Assembly: GCF_018968705.1 (NCBI RefSeq)
Contig: NZ_CP076668.1
Coordinates: forward strand, 2,243,001 to 2,307,000
Length of the DNA: 64,000 nt
Origin: Pseudomonas lijiangensis
GTDB lineage: Bacteria; Pseudomonadota; Gammaproteobacteria; Pseudomonadales; Pseudomonadaceae
Direction: 5' to 3'
Notes under the pieces: generated by a model
What the model was told of the DNA's origin: nothing
Databases searched by the model: none
What the model saw: only the letters and a program-made list of their open reading frames with translations
Part shown: positions 9,717 through 18,316 of the stretch, piece by piece
How the letters are laid out: the number at the start of each line of letters is the position of its first letter
Position numbering within the stretch: position 1 is the stretch's first letter
Position numbers and translations under genes: made by a program

Positions 9717-9802
9717 GTAGGAGCGAATTCATTCGCGAGACGTCATTGAAGGCGACATATCGCTGTCGGATGTACTGTTTTCGCGAATAAATTCGCTCCC
9801 AC
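9717..9802. repeat. Inverted pair of Pseudomonas REP-type elements
   Basis: Two copies of the REP half-site face each other: GTAGGAGCGAATTCATTCGCGAGA (9717-9740, described by its ends GTAGGAGCG and TTCGCGAGA) and TTTTCGCGAATAAATTCGCTCCCAC (9777-9802 by eye). A related single copy, TCGCGAATAAATTCGCTT, lies at 11-28. They are typical intergenic repeats of fluorescent and plant-associated pseudomonads. Confidence 0.8.
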
Positions 9803-9887
9803 AAGACTTCAAAAAAGTTAAAAATCCAGGGTCAAATCAGCTCATTCCCCCTCCAATACCCTCGATTTCAGGGCTTTCCGGCATTTC

Positions 9888-9905
9888 CTGTCACGGAATC
9901 GTCAC
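9888..9905 (+). promoter_or_regulatory. Candidate Pho box upstream of phytate receptor
   Basis: CTGTCACGGAATCGTCAC fits the 18-bp PhoB box of two CTGTCA repeats at an 11-bp period. The first repeat is perfect and the second matches four of six positions (tcGTCA). A possible -10 element TAGCTT lies 10 bp downstream at 9916-9921, the spacing used in PhoB-activated promoters that lack a -35. The receptor ATG is 74 bp downstream. Phosphate-starvation control suits a phytate-degrading locus. Confidence 0.6.
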
Positions 9906-9979
9906 GCCTCGACTCTAGCTTGCGCCTCCAGTTGCCGGGTCATTTGCCTGGCCCATCGTGAAGCCTGGAGAGGACAGAC

Positions 9980-12496
9980 ATGTACAAGCGCCGCAGCAGG
10001 GCACAACTGGTCGGCTACACACTCAGCGCACTGGCCCTGGCGATTGCCAACGAGCGGCTTCAGGCTGCCGAGGTCGATGCCACCGAGCATGTCCAGGTCG
10101 TGGGACAGGCGGCAAGTATCGACCAGGCGCTCAAGGAGCAGCGCTCTTCGGACAGCATCAAGAGTGTGGTGCATGCCGATGGCGTGGCCCAGTTACCGGA
10201 CCAGAACGTCGCCGAAGCGGTGCAGCGCCTGCCGGGGATCAGTGTTGAACGCGATCAGGGCGAAGGCCGTTTTGTCACCGTGCGTGGCCTGGCTCCCGAC
10301 CTGAACAGCGTCACCATCAACGGCACGCTGGTGCCTGCGCCGGAAAGCGGTCGTCGGGCTGTGGCACTGGATGTGCTGCCTTCGGAGCTGGTGCAGTCGC
10401 TGTCGGTGATCAAGACCCTGACGCCGGACATGGATGCCAACTCCTTGGGCGGCACCGTGGATGTCGAGAGCCTTTCGGCTTTCGATCACAAGGGCCTGTT
10501 CTATACCGGCAGCAGCGAAGCCAGTTATGACAAGAACAGCGGCCAGACCAGCCCCAAGTTCTCTGGTGCGGCCAGTAACCGCTTCAGCCTGGGCGATGGC
10601 ATAGACAACTTCGGTGTCGCGGCAGCCCTCAGTTGGCAGAAGCGCGATTTTGGCTCCGACAACGTCGAAACGGGCGGTGCCTGGGATGGCCAGAGCCTGC
10701 AGAAATTCGAGCAGCGCAACTACGACATCAGCCGCGAGCGAGCAGGCGGTGGTCTGAACTTCGATTACAAGCCGGACGATGTCAGCAGCTTTTATCTGCG
10801 GACCCTGTACAGCCGCTTCAAGGACGATGAAGTCCGCACCACCAATGGCTTCGAATTCGACAATGCACAGGCCGCCGGTACGCTGGGCGATGCCGAGGGA
10901 ACCCGCAAGCTCAAGGCCCGTACCGAAACCCAGGAGATCAAATCCTTTGTGTTCGGCGGTGAGCGCATGTACGACCTGTGGACGGTCAGCGGTCAGGCCG
11001 GTTACAGCGAGTCCAGTGAAGACAGCCCGGGCCATATCGCAGGTGCCACTTTCGTGGGCAACAATGACTTTGCCAATACCGGTTTCTACGACAGCGAAAA
11101 GCCGCGCCCGATTGTCGGCTCCGGGTTTTACGACGCTTCGAACTTCACCCTCGACAAAGTGGACTGGGAAAAGCAGAACACTAAAGACAAGGAAAAGAAT
11201 CTGCGTCTGGATCTGGCCCGCGATTACGATTTCAAAGGCTATGCCTCGCAGTTCAAGTTCGGTGGCAAGGTCAGCCGACGTGACAAGACCAATGATCTGG
11301 AAGTCTGGAAATACGAGGACTTCGATACGCTGGGTCTGACCTCCAGCGATCTGAATCTGACGCAATTCCAGAAGGGCACCATCGATTACCGGCTGGGCAA
11401 TTTCGGCAATGGCATCAGCGCCAGTTCCATCAAGAACTTGCTGGGCGGGTTGAACGCGGCGGACTTCTACGATGAGTCGGAGTCGAGGGCCAATGACTTC
11501 ACCATCAGTGAAGACATCAATGCCGGCTACTTCATGAACACCATCGATGTCGACAAGTGGCGCTTCATTGCCGGCCTTCGCTACGAAGGCACCGAAATGG
11601 ACGCCAAAGGCACTGGCGTGCGCGACGGCGCATTCGAGTCGACCCAAACTCGCCGCGATTATCACCACTGGCTGCCGGGCCTGCATGCCCGCTATCAGAT
11701 CGACAAGAACACACAGGTGCGTGCGGCCTGGACCAAAAGCGTGGTGCGTCCGACCTTCGGCCAGCTGGCACCGGGTTTTGTGATCGACGATGACGAAGCC
11801 AGTTTTGGTAATCCGGACCTGAAACCGCTGGAGTCCAGCAACCTGGATCTGGGCATCGAGCACTTCATGGGGCGTGCCGGTACGGTTTCGGCCCTTGTGT
11901 TCTACAAAAACATCCAGAATTTCGTTTACAACACCGATCTTGCAGGTACGGGCCAGTGGGCGAATTTTTCCGAGGCCAACACCTATGCCAACGGCGACAA
12001 GGCCAAGCTGTATGGCCTTGAACTGGCTTACTCGCAGAAATTCGACTGGCTGCCTGCACCCTGGAATGGCTTGCTGCTGGGGGCCAACGCCACGTTCAGC
12101 CGCTCGGATGCCAGCATCAAGGGCTTCGACCAGAGCACGGGCACCAATCGCAAGCGTGATATTGATCTGCCGAGTCAGTCCGACACGGTTGGCAACCTGA
12201 TGCTGGGCTGGGAAAACGACAAGCTCAGCCTGCGTCTGTCGGCCAACTACAAGTCGGCCTATCTCTATGAGCTTGCGTCCATTGGCGACAAGGATCATGA
12301 CCTGTACGTCGATGGCCAGACCTTCATCGATTTCAGCGCTCGTTACTCCCTGACCAAGAACCTGAAAGTCAGCTTCGAGGCGCAGAACCTCACCGATCAG
12401 CCGTACTTCGTCTACGCCGGCCATCACTCCCTCAACAGTCAGTACGAAGAGTACGGCCCGACCTACAAGATCGGCCTGACGTTCACTCATTTCTGA
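9980..12496 (+). CDS. TonB-dependent receptor of phytate locus
   Basis: An 838-aa outer-membrane receptor without an STN domain. The signal peptide runs to about residue 30, and the plug contains DQNVAEAVQRLPGISVERD and TVRGLAPDLNSVTINGT, the pattern of the large carbohydrate-type TonB-dependent receptor group. The C-terminus ends in an aromatic THF. The start is supported by GGAGAGGA 8 bp before the ATG. It lies 35-41 bp before a beta-propeller phytase gene and is followed by ExbB-ExbD-TonB genes. Linkage of such a receptor with a BPP phytase is a known arrangement, which suggests import of myo-inositol phosphates released by the enzyme. The exact ligand is inferred. Confidence 0.88.
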   Translation: MYKRRSRAQLVGYTLSALALAIANERLQAAEVDATEHVQVVGQAASIDQALKEQRSSDSIKSVVHADGVAQLPDQNVAEAVQRLPGISVERDQGEGRFVTVRGLAPDLNSVTINGTLVPAPESGRRAVALDVLPSELVQSLSVIKTLTPDMDANSLGGTVDVESLSAFDHKGLFYTGSSEASYDKNSGQTSPKFSGAASNRFSLGDGIDNFGVAAALSWQKRDFGSDNVETGGAWDGQSLQKFEQRNYDISRERAGGGLNFDYKPDDVSSFYLRTLYSRFKDDEVRTTNGFEFDNAQAAGTLGDAEGTRKLKARTETQEIKSFVFGGERMYDLWTVSGQAGYSESSEDSPGHIAGATFVGNNDFANTGFYDSEKPRPIVGSGFYDASNFTLDKVDWEKQNTKDKEKNLRLDLARDYDFKGYASQFKFGGKVSRRDKTNDLEVWKYEDFDTLGLTSSDLNLTQFQKGTIDYRLGNFGNGISASSIKNLLGGLNAADFYDESESRANDFTISEDINAGYFMNTIDVDKWRFIAGLRYEGTEMDAKGTGVRDGAFESTQTRRDYHHWLPGLHARYQIDKNTQVRAAWTKSVVRPTFGQLAPGFVIDDDEASFGNPDLKPLESSNLDLGIEHFMGRAGTVSALVFYKNIQNFVYNTDLAGTGQWANFSEANTYANGDKAKLYGLELAYSQKFDWLPAPWNGLLLGANATFSRSDASIKGFDQSTGTNRKRDIDLPSQSDTVGNLMLGWENDKLSLRLSANYKSAYLYELASIGDKDHDLYVDGQTFIDFSARYSLTKNLKVSFEAQNLTDQPYFVYAGHHSLNSQYEEYGPTYKIGLTFTHF

Positions 12497-12531
12497 TCCG
12501 CGCTGCCGGATAACCCTGTTCAAGGATTCAA

Positions 12532-14466
12532 GTGTTCATGAAGATTTTGTTGCCACGTAAAACGGGTTGCCTGTCGCTTTTGATCGGCCTGATGAGCGCC
12601 GCCGCACAAGCTGCGCCAACTCCCGAGATGAACATTGCGCGCTGGGCCGAAAGCGAACCGTTCAAGGCGCACTCCGTGGGCTTTCTGCCCGGCAGTGACG
12701 GGACGAAGCGCCTGGCGGCCAGTGTCAAGACCGGTCTGTTGTTGCTTGATGAAAAGGGTCACCAACTGGCCCGGATGCCAGGCTCTTATCAGGCCCTGGA
12801 CAGTCGTCAGGCGGGAGAGACGGCATGGGTGGCGACACTGGACAATCTGCGCCAGCAACCGATGTTGAGCCGCATTGATCCTGTCAGCAATCAGTGGTCA
12901 AAACCGGTTTACCTGCCGGCTCGGGATTACGCGGTCACCGGCTTGTGCCTGTATCGCGATGACGCCAGCCATCTGTTTCTGTTTCTGGTGGGTGAAGAGG
13001 GCAGGGGTGAGCAATGGCTGGTAGGCAGCGGCGATAACCTTGATGAAACGCCGCGTCTGGTGCGCAATTTGCCGCTGCCGCCCAACGCTGAGTTCTGCCA
13101 GGTTGACGATGGGGCCAATCGCTTGTTCGTCAATGAACAGAACATCGGCTGGTGGGCTTACCCGGCGCATCCCGAGGCCTATGTGGCGCGCACGCCGGTT
13201 GCCTTGCGCGAGCCCTTTGGCACGGTCAGACAGGCGGCAGGTGCCATGGCGGTCGTTCCCGGCGGCTTGCTGGCGCTCGATCCCAAGGGCAAGGCCTTGC
13301 ACCTCTATCAGCAGCAGAAGGATGGCGAGAGCTGGTCATCGGTGGCCGAGCTGTCGCTGATGAACCTGAAAAAGCCCGAGGGCCTGTCGGTTCATGAAAA
13401 CCGCAATGGCCTGCAGTTGCTGCTCAACGATAATGACGGCGACCGCCTGTTTGAAGGCGAACTGAGCTGGAAACCGAAACCGGTCGCGCTGGCTGCGCCA
13501 TTGCCCGGCGTGGCGGCTGTCGCCCAAAGCGAGCCCGTGGCACGTCAGGGCGATGCGGCTGACGATCCTGCCATCTGGATTCACCCGAAAAATCCGGCGC
13601 AAAGTCGCGTACTGGGCACCAACAAGAAGCAGGGGCTGCTGGTTTATGACCTCAAGGGCAAGCAGCTTCAGGAACTTGATGTCGGACGCCTGAACAACGT
13701 CGATGTACGGCCAGGTTTCATGCTGGGCAAACAGAAGGTCGATCTGGCGGTGGCCAGCAATCGTGATCGCAACAGCCTGAGTCTGTTCAGCATTGATCGC
13801 AGCAGCGGAGTGCTTCGCGAGGCGGGCGAAATTCCCACGCCGCTGGCGCAGATCTACGGCATCTGTCTGTTCCAGCCGGCCAGTGGCGAGATTTATGCCT
13901 TTGCCAATGACAAGGACGGCAGTTTCCTGCAGTACCGGATCAGCGCGCCTGATGGCAAGGCGAGGGGAGAACTGGTGCGCAGCTTCAAGGTGGACAGCCA
14001 GCCGGAAGGTTGCGTGGCCGACGATCAGCGCCAGCGGCTGTTCCTCGGCGAGGAAGACGTGGGTGTCTGGGCGGTGGATGCCCGGGCGGATCAACCGGCA
14101 ACGCTTTCCAGTGTGATCAAGGTCGGCGATGTGGTGCATGCCGATGTCGAGGGGCTGGCGCTGTATCAGAGCGAGCAGCATGACTATCTGGTGATCTCCA
14201 GCCAGGGCAATGACAGCTATGTGGTGGTGGATGCCGAAGCACCTTATGCGCTGCGCGGTGCATTTCGTGTGGGCCTCAATGCCCGGCTCGGCATCGACGG
14301 GACTTCCGAGACGGACGGTCTGGAAGTGACTTCGGCCAACCTCGGCGGGCCATGGAGCAAAGGCATGCTGGTGGTTCAGGACGGACGAAAGCGTATGCCC
14401 GAACAGGCACAGAACTTCAAGTTCGTGCCTTGGGCCGATGTCGTGAAGACCCTCGCTCTGCCGTAA
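12532..14466 (+). CDS. Two-domain beta-propeller phytase (3-phytase)
   Basis: A secreted, Ca-dependent phytase of 644 aa that removes phosphate from phytate. The C-terminal half (about 320-644) is a complete BPP domain with DAADDPAIWIHP, GTNKKQGLLVYDL, NNVDVR, QPEGCVADD, GEEDVGVW, DVEGLALY and SQGNDSYVVVD. The N-terminal half (about 30-315) is a divergent propeller with remnants such as KKPEGLSV and LLLNDNDGDRLFEGEL, as in reported dual-domain BPP enzymes. A signal peptide covers about residues 1-25. The start is ambiguous: GTG at 12532 is 5 nt from an AAGGA site and ATG at 12538 is 11 nt from it. It follows the receptor by 35 bp and is likely in one Pho-regulated operon. Confidence 0.92.
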   Translation: MFMKILLPRKTGCLSLLIGLMSAAAQAAPTPEMNIARWAESEPFKAHSVGFLPGSDGTKRLAASVKTGLLLLDEKGHQLARMPGSYQALDSRQAGETAWVATLDNLRQQPMLSRIDPVSNQWSKPVYLPARDYAVTGLCLYRDDASHLFLFLVGEEGRGEQWLVGSGDNLDETPRLVRNLPLPPNAEFCQVDDGANRLFVNEQNIGWWAYPAHPEAYVARTPVALREPFGTVRQAAGAMAVVPGGLLALDPKGKALHLYQQQKDGESWSSVAELSLMNLKKPEGLSVHENRNGLQLLLNDNDGDRLFEGELSWKPKPVALAAPLPGVAAVAQSEPVARQGDAADDPAIWIHPKNPAQSRVLGTNKKQGLLVYDLKGKQLQELDVGRLNNVDVRPGFMLGKQKVDLAVASNRDRNSLSLFSIDRSSGVLREAGEIPTPLAQIYGICLFQPASGEIYAFANDKDGSFLQYRISAPDGKARGELVRSFKVDSQPEGCVADDQRQRLFLGEEDVGVWAVDARADQPATLSSVIKVGDVVHADVEGLALYQSEQHDYLVISSQGNDSYVVVDAEAPYALRGAFRVGLNARLGIDGTSETDGLEVTSANLGGPWSKGMLVVQDGRKRMPEQAQNFKFVPWADVVKTLALP

Positions 14467-14552
14467 GCCGTTTGTCATCAAGCAGTGATAAACAATCGAT
14501 TGATACCGGCACCGGCCTTGAGCGCAAGGTGCCGCATACAAGGAATTCCAAA

Positions 14553-15263
14553 ATGCACGCCACGCTGGAACACATGACGATCTGGGGCCTGATCAGCAAC
14601 GCCAGCATACTGGTCAAGGCTGTGATGCTGACCTTGTTTATGGCTTCGCTGACCAGTTGGTATCTGATCATTCAACGCAGCCTCGCATTGCGGCACGACG
14701 AACACTCTCTGGATGCTTTTCAGCAGCGCTTTCGTCACGAACCTGAACTGACTCTGCTGCATAACGAGGCCTCTGAGGCTCGTGAACAGGCCAACGGCAT
14801 TCAGCGGATTTTCCAGGCAGGATATGCCGAGTATCAACAGCTCAGGCATCGCCCGGGCATCGAGCCTGATGCCGTATTGTCCGGCGTCGAGCGCTCGCTT
14901 CAGGTGGCGATCAGCGAGCAGGAACTGCAGCTGGAAAAGGGGCTGCAGTTTCTTGCCACGGTGGGTTCGGTCAGCCCGTATATCGGCCTGTTCGGTACGG
15001 TCTGGGGCATCATGAATGCGTTTATTGGCCTGTCTCAGGTGCAGCAGGCCACGTTGTCCACGGTTGCGCCCGGAATCGCCGAAGCCTTGATTGCAACCGC
15101 CATCGGCCTGTTCGCAGCCATCCCAGCCGTCATTGCCTACAACCGCTTTGCTGCACGTGGCCAGACGCTTGCCTCCCGTTACTACAGCTTCGGCAACGAA
15201 TTGCAGGTGCGTCTGAACCGGACCTTGCAAGGCCTGACTCGCAACATGGCCGCTGCGGCCTGA
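14553..15263 (+). CDS. exbB: ExbB/TolQ-type proton channel subunit
   Basis: A 236-aa inner-membrane MotA/TolQ/ExbB-family protein. The ATG at 14553 follows AAGGA by 8 nt. Hydrophobic segments lie near residues 10-35, about 130-160 (GSVSPYIGLFGTVWGIMNAF, the family signature) and about 170-200 (PGIAEALIATAIGLFAAIPAVIAY). It energises TonB together with ExbD. It lies 86 bp after the phytase gene and 10 bp before exbD, so this TonB system is dedicated to the phytate receptor or at least co-expressed with it. The frame stays open further upstream to 14352, but that would overlap the phytase gene by more than 100 bp. Confidence 0.9.
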   Translation: MHATLEHMTIWGLISNASILVKAVMLTLFMASLTSWYLIIQRSLALRHDEHSLDAFQQRFRHEPELTLLHNEASEAREQANGIQRIFQAGYAEYQQLRHRPGIEPDAVLSGVERSLQVAISEQELQLEKGLQFLATVGSVSPYIGLFGTVWGIMNAFIGLSQVQQATLSTVAPGIAEALIATAIGLFAAIPAVIAYNRFAARGQTLASRYYSFGNELQVRLNRTLQGLTRNMAAAA

Positions 15264-15273
15264 GGGACTTTCC

Positions 15274-15720
15274 ATGCTGGTCAAACCCCAACGCAAACAT
15301 GGCCCGAAAGCCGAAATGAACGTCGTGCCCTATATCGACGTCATGCTGGTGCTGCTGGTGATTTTCATGGTGACGGCGCCGATGCTGACTCAGGGCGTTA
15401 AGATCGAACTGCCGAAAGTCGCCAGCGAAGCGCTGCCCACCGACACCAAGCAGCGCATCGTGACTCTGTCGGTCAAGGCCGAGGGCGGTTACTACTGGAA
15501 CCTCGGGGAAAACGTCGACACCCATGCGCAGACCGATACCGCGGCCAGCCTGGAAGACATGCAGGAGCGCATCGCCAGTCTGGTGGCCGAGCGCGCCGAC
15601 ACCCAGGTGTTCATCCGCGCTGACGACAAGGCCGATTACGGGCGTGTGGTCGCCGCCATGGCTGCCTTGCAGCGCAACGGCGTGACTCATCTGGGACTGG
15701 TGACAGAGGCCCCGCAATGA
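15274..15720 (+). CDS. exbD: ExbD/TolR-type accessory protein
   Basis: A 148-aa ExbD-family protein with a single N-terminal transmembrane helix (about residues 20-42) that contains the essential Asp in NVVPYIDVMLVLLVIFMV, followed by a periplasmic domain. The stop overlaps the start of tonB by 4 bp. It is longer than typical ExbD by a short insertion around residues 65-90 (YYWNLGENVDTHAQTDTAAS), also seen in ExbD2-type proteins. Confidence 0.9.
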   Translation: MLVKPQRKHGPKAEMNVVPYIDVMLVLLVIFMVTAPMLTQGVKIELPKVASEALPTDTKQRIVTLSVKAEGGYYWNLGENVDTHAQTDTAASLEDMQERIASLVAERADTQVFIRADDKADYGRVVAAMAALQRNGVTHLGLVTEAPQ

Positions 15721-16511
15721 ACACCATGACACTGGAACTCGAGTCTCGTGGCTCCAGGGCCATGGACTGGAACACGCTACGCAAGAACGGACTGGCGGCC
15801 GCCATTGCTTTTGGCCTGCATGGCGCGGTACTGGGCGCATTGCTGTTCGGCTGGAGCCTTCAGGAAAAACCACCCGAACCGGTCAGAACCATGACGACTC
15901 AACTGTTCATCCTGCCACCCGCACCAGCACCTGCGATGATTGCTCCCGCACCTGTCATTGAGCCTGTGGTCGAGCCAGCGCCTGTCGTCGCCAAACCCAT
16001 CGAGGCGCCCCGGCCACAGGTGGATACTCAACGCCAGGCTCGCCAGCTCGAACAGGCCGCACTGGCGCGCAAGCGTGTCGAAGAGCAAAAGCGCGAGCAG
16101 CGCCAGCGGGCTCAGGAGATCGAGCAGCAGCGTGTGGCGCAGCAGCAACAGGCCGAGCAACAACGCCAGGCCGAACAGGCCAGACAAACCGCCGAACGCG
16201 CCCGCCAGGTCCAACAACAAACGGCGGCCGCCGCCGACAGCAGCCAATACCAGCCTCTGAGCAAGGAAGCTCCCGACTATCCCCAGCGCGCGTTGGACAA
16301 AGGGATCGAAGGCGACTGCACCGTCATCTACGACGTTTCACCTCAAGGGCGGGTGGTCAATCCACAGGTCCAGGGGACCTGTCATCCACTGTTTATCAGG
16401 CCATCAATGACTGCGGCCGAAACCTTCCGGTATCAGCCGCGAATTGTGGAGGGAAAGGCAGTGACGGTTTCGGGGGTGAAAAATACGTTTCATTACCGGA
16501 TCAGTCAGTAA
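15717..16511 (+). CDS. tonB: TonB-family energy transducer with Gln/Arg-rich linker
   Basis: A 264-aa TonB protein with one transmembrane helix (about 24-44), a Pro-rich spacer (EPVVEPAPVV...), a long Gln/Arg/Glu-rich alpha-helical stretch (about 100-175) that recalls TolA, and a C-terminal TonB domain starting KEAPDYPQRALDKGIEGDC. The domain has a Cys pair (GDC and GTC) that could form a disulfide. It completes the ExbB-ExbD-TonB set of the phytate operon. The helical linker differs from the Pro/Lys linker of the second TonB in this window (27.7 kb). Confidence 0.88.
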   Translation: MNTMTLELESRGSRAMDWNTLRKNGLAAAIAFGLHGAVLGALLFGWSLQEKPPEPVRTMTTQLFILPPAPAPAMIAPAPVIEPVVEPAPVVAKPIEAPRPQVDTQRQARQLEQAALARKRVEEQKREQRQRAQEIEQQRVAQQQQAEQQRQAEQARQTAERARQVQQQTAAAADSSQYQPLSKEAPDYPQRALDKGIEGDCTVIYDVSPQGRVVNPQVQGTCHPLFIRPSMTAAETFRYQPRIVEGKAVTVSGVKNTFHYRISQ

Positions 16512-16512
16512 A

Positions 16513-16538
16513 GCGGTAGTTCGTTTCAAACCTACCGC
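16513..16538. terminator. Stem-loop between convergent tonB and fecR
   Basis: A 7-bp stem (GCGGTAG / CTACCGC) with a 12-nt loop sits in the 20-bp gap between the convergent genes and includes the fecR stop. There is no clear T-tract, so a role in termination is only suggested by position. Confidence 0.3.
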
Positions 16539-17653
16539 GAAATCACCAGCACCCAAGGCCCCCAGCCTTCGACCTTCGCCCCATGAGGTTGCGCCATTGC
16601 ACGCAAGGCGGCTTCGGGGTTGCTGGTGTCATAAACGCCGGTAATGCGTTTATCGGCCAGTTGCAGGTCTTTTATCCAGAGGGTGCCGGGCAGGTAGCGG
16701 CGCAGTTCGTCGACCACTTCGGCCATACGGGCGTTGTCTGCGATGAGCTGGCCGTTGCGCCAGGTGGCGATGCGGTTGGCAGGCAGGGTTATCAGTTTTA
16801 TCTGGCCGTTGCTGCGGTTGAAGTCCAGTTGCTGGCCTGCGGTCAGGCCTGGATTGAGGATCCGGTTCGAGCCATGTTCGGTGACTTTTACCGATCCGTG
16901 CTGCACGCCCACTTCGATGTTCTTCTTTTCCAGGTCGACATTGAAGGCTGTGCCGGTCACGGTCACGTCAAGGTCGTGTGCCCGTACATTGAAGGGCTTG
17001 CTGCGATCGGGTTTGACCTCGAAGAAGGCTTGCCCATCTAGCAGGCGAATATCGCGGCGGGTGGCCGTGAATTCAAAGGCAATGGCGCTGTTGCTGTCGA
17101 GCACGGCACGGCTACCGTCCGGCAACTGGATTTCACGTCGTTCGCTGGCAGTCTGGAAGTCAGCCTGCAAGGCCGTGTTCAGGCTCGGAGCCACGGCAGC
17201 CACCAGACAGGCGGCCAGCGCTCCGCCAACGGCCCAGCTCAAGGTGCGTCGGCGTCTTGGGCGGGCGGCGAGATGAGCTGGTGGTGCAGTAGCTGCCGCT
17301 ACAGGCGGAATCGGCGGCCATTTATGGGCCGTAGCCGGAGCAAGCTGGCCGGTCAGGCTCCAGACGCGCTCGGCCTTGAGCAAGGCTTCGGCATTTTCCG
17401 GTGCGGCCTGCAGCCAGTCCTGAAGTTCAGTCTGCAAGCCGGCATCGTCGGGTGCCTCACGGACACGCATCAGCCAATCCAGGGCAATATCCAGACGAGC
17501 TTGGCGAGGTTCGGCTTGCGGCATGTCCGGCAAGGCTCCAGCGGTATAAAAGGCGTGGGAGGGTCGCACACTATGGCTCCCTTCTGCAAAAGACGTTTGG
17601 CCCGCATTTTTTTTCAGATTTTCCTGAAAATTCTTTGAATGGGGCTCAGCCAT
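16532..17653 (-). CDS. fecR: FecR-family anti-sigma factor
   Basis: A 373-aa FecR-type signal transducer. The cytoplasmic N-terminal part has the DUF4880 pattern (ALDWLMRVREAPDDAGLQTELQDWLQAAPENAEALL), a transmembrane helix follows (about 140-160, LSWAVGGALAACLVAAVAP), and then the periplasmic FecR domain (RREIQLPDGSRAVLDSNSAIAFEF) and a C-terminal STN-like end. It begins with an extra 50 or so residues before the conserved part, so the true start could be internal. It overlaps the sigma gene by 8 bp. From family knowledge it passes the receptor's ligand signal to the sigma factor. Confidence 0.88.
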   Translation of the reverse strand: MAEPHSKNFQENLKKNAGQTSFAEGSHSVRPSHAFYTAGALPDMPQAEPRQARLDIALDWLMRVREAPDDAGLQTELQDWLQAAPENAEALLKAERVWSLTGQLAPATAHKWPPIPPVAAATAPPAHLAARPRRRRTLSWAVGGALAACLVAAVAPSLNTALQADFQTASERREIQLPDGSRAVLDSNSAIAFEFTATRRDIRLLDGQAFFEVKPDRSKPFNVRAHDLDVTVTGTAFNVDLEKKNIEVGVQHGSVKVTEHGSNRILNPGLTAGQQLDFNRSNGQIKLITLPANRIATWRNGQLIADNARMAEVVDELRRYLPGTLWIKDLQLADKRITGVYDTSNPEAALRAMAQPHGAKVEGWGPWVLVISR

Positions 17654-18158
17654 TGCCTCGCTCCAGCCAGGCTGCGCAATGACTCAAGGCATCATGTACC
17701 AGTTGATGCGTCAGCCCCACCGAGATGCCCAGCGCTGTGGCGATCTGTTGCAGGGTGTAGCCGCCGAGGCGATGCATCTCGAAAGCCATGCGGGTTCGTT
17801 CCGGCAATTGCGCCAGCGCATCCGAGACTTGTTGCAGTTCGTCATGGCTGACCGCTTCCTGTTCGGGGGAGGCGGTAGTGGCCGGCAGTTCTGCCAGCAG
17901 GGTGTCGCCGTCGGGTTGGCGCTTTTCGGTGGCGATGCTGCGCGTCAGATCCAGGGCCAGATTGCGTACGATGCGATACAGATAGCCGACCGGGTGGTCG
18001 ATGGTGGTGTCTTGATTGGGCCGACCATTGAAACGCAACCAGGCTTCCTGAACCACATCTTCGGCGCGAGCACGGCAACCTACGATGGGCGCGGCATAGT
18101 CCACCAAGGCTGAGCGATGCGCCATATAGAGGTCAAGTTTGCTGGCGGACGAATCCAC
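17646..18158 (-). CDS. fecI: FecI-type ECF sigma factor (iron-starvation)
   Basis: A 170-aa ECF sigma factor. Region 2 includes RAEDVVQEAWLRF and VGYLYRIVRNLALDLTR; region 4 includes LPERTRMAFEMHRLGGYTLQQIATALGISVGLTHQLV. Its gene overlaps fecR by 8 bp and carries a Fur-type palindrome 73 bp upstream, so transcription should rise when iron is low. The only STN-type receptor in the window (4635-7469) is its likely target, though the pair is separated from it by the phytate locus. Confidence 0.9.
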   Translation of the reverse strand: MDSSASKLDLYMAHRSALVDYAAPIVGCRARAEDVVQEAWLRFNGRPNQDTTIDHPVGYLYRIVRNLALDLTRSIATEKRQPDGDTLLAELPATTASPEQEAVSHDELQQVSDALAQLPERTRMAFEMHRLGGYTLQQIATALGISVGLTHQLVHDALSHCAAWLERGNG

Positions 18159-18230
18159 TGGGGTTGGTGCTCATATCCCGTGGGAAGGTGCGACATGTCC
18201 TACCCGAAAGCGAGCATGCTACCTGTTTTC

Positions 18231-18243
18231 GATAATCATTATC
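18231..18243 (-). promoter_or_regulatory. Fur box upstream of fecI
   Basis: GATAATCATTATC is a perfect 6-1-6 palindrome matching the core of the Fur consensus GATAATGATAATCATTATC. It lies 73 bp upstream of the fecI start in the fecI-gapN intergenic region. Confidence 0.8.
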
Positions 18244-18278
18244 AAATGCGATTTATGTCTTTCTGCCACTTATTGTCA

Positions 18279-18304
18279 GGAGCGCAGCCTTGTTGCTGCG
18301 CCCC
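18279..18304. terminator. Stem-loop after gapN
   Basis: An almost perfect 10-bp stem (GGAGCGCAGC / GCTGCGCCCC) lies 13 bp beyond the gapN stop. There is no T-tract, so it may be a factor-dependent terminator or a 3'-end protecting hairpin. Confidence 0.4.
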
Positions 18305-18316
18305 TGATTCCGGCAC

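Noticed and set aside
9717..9802. Possible CRISPR or phage attachment repeats
   Set aside because: Only two inverted units and the known REP half-site are present; no direct repeats with spacers.
10193..12523. Open frame of 776 codons on the minus strand across the phytate receptor
   Set aside because: It is fully antisense to a clear TonB-dependent receptor, has no domain, and is explained by high-GC codon bias leaving the opposite frame open.
13336..14541. 401-codon minus-strand frame across the phytase gene
   Set aside because: Antisense to the BPP domain and without any recognisable motif.
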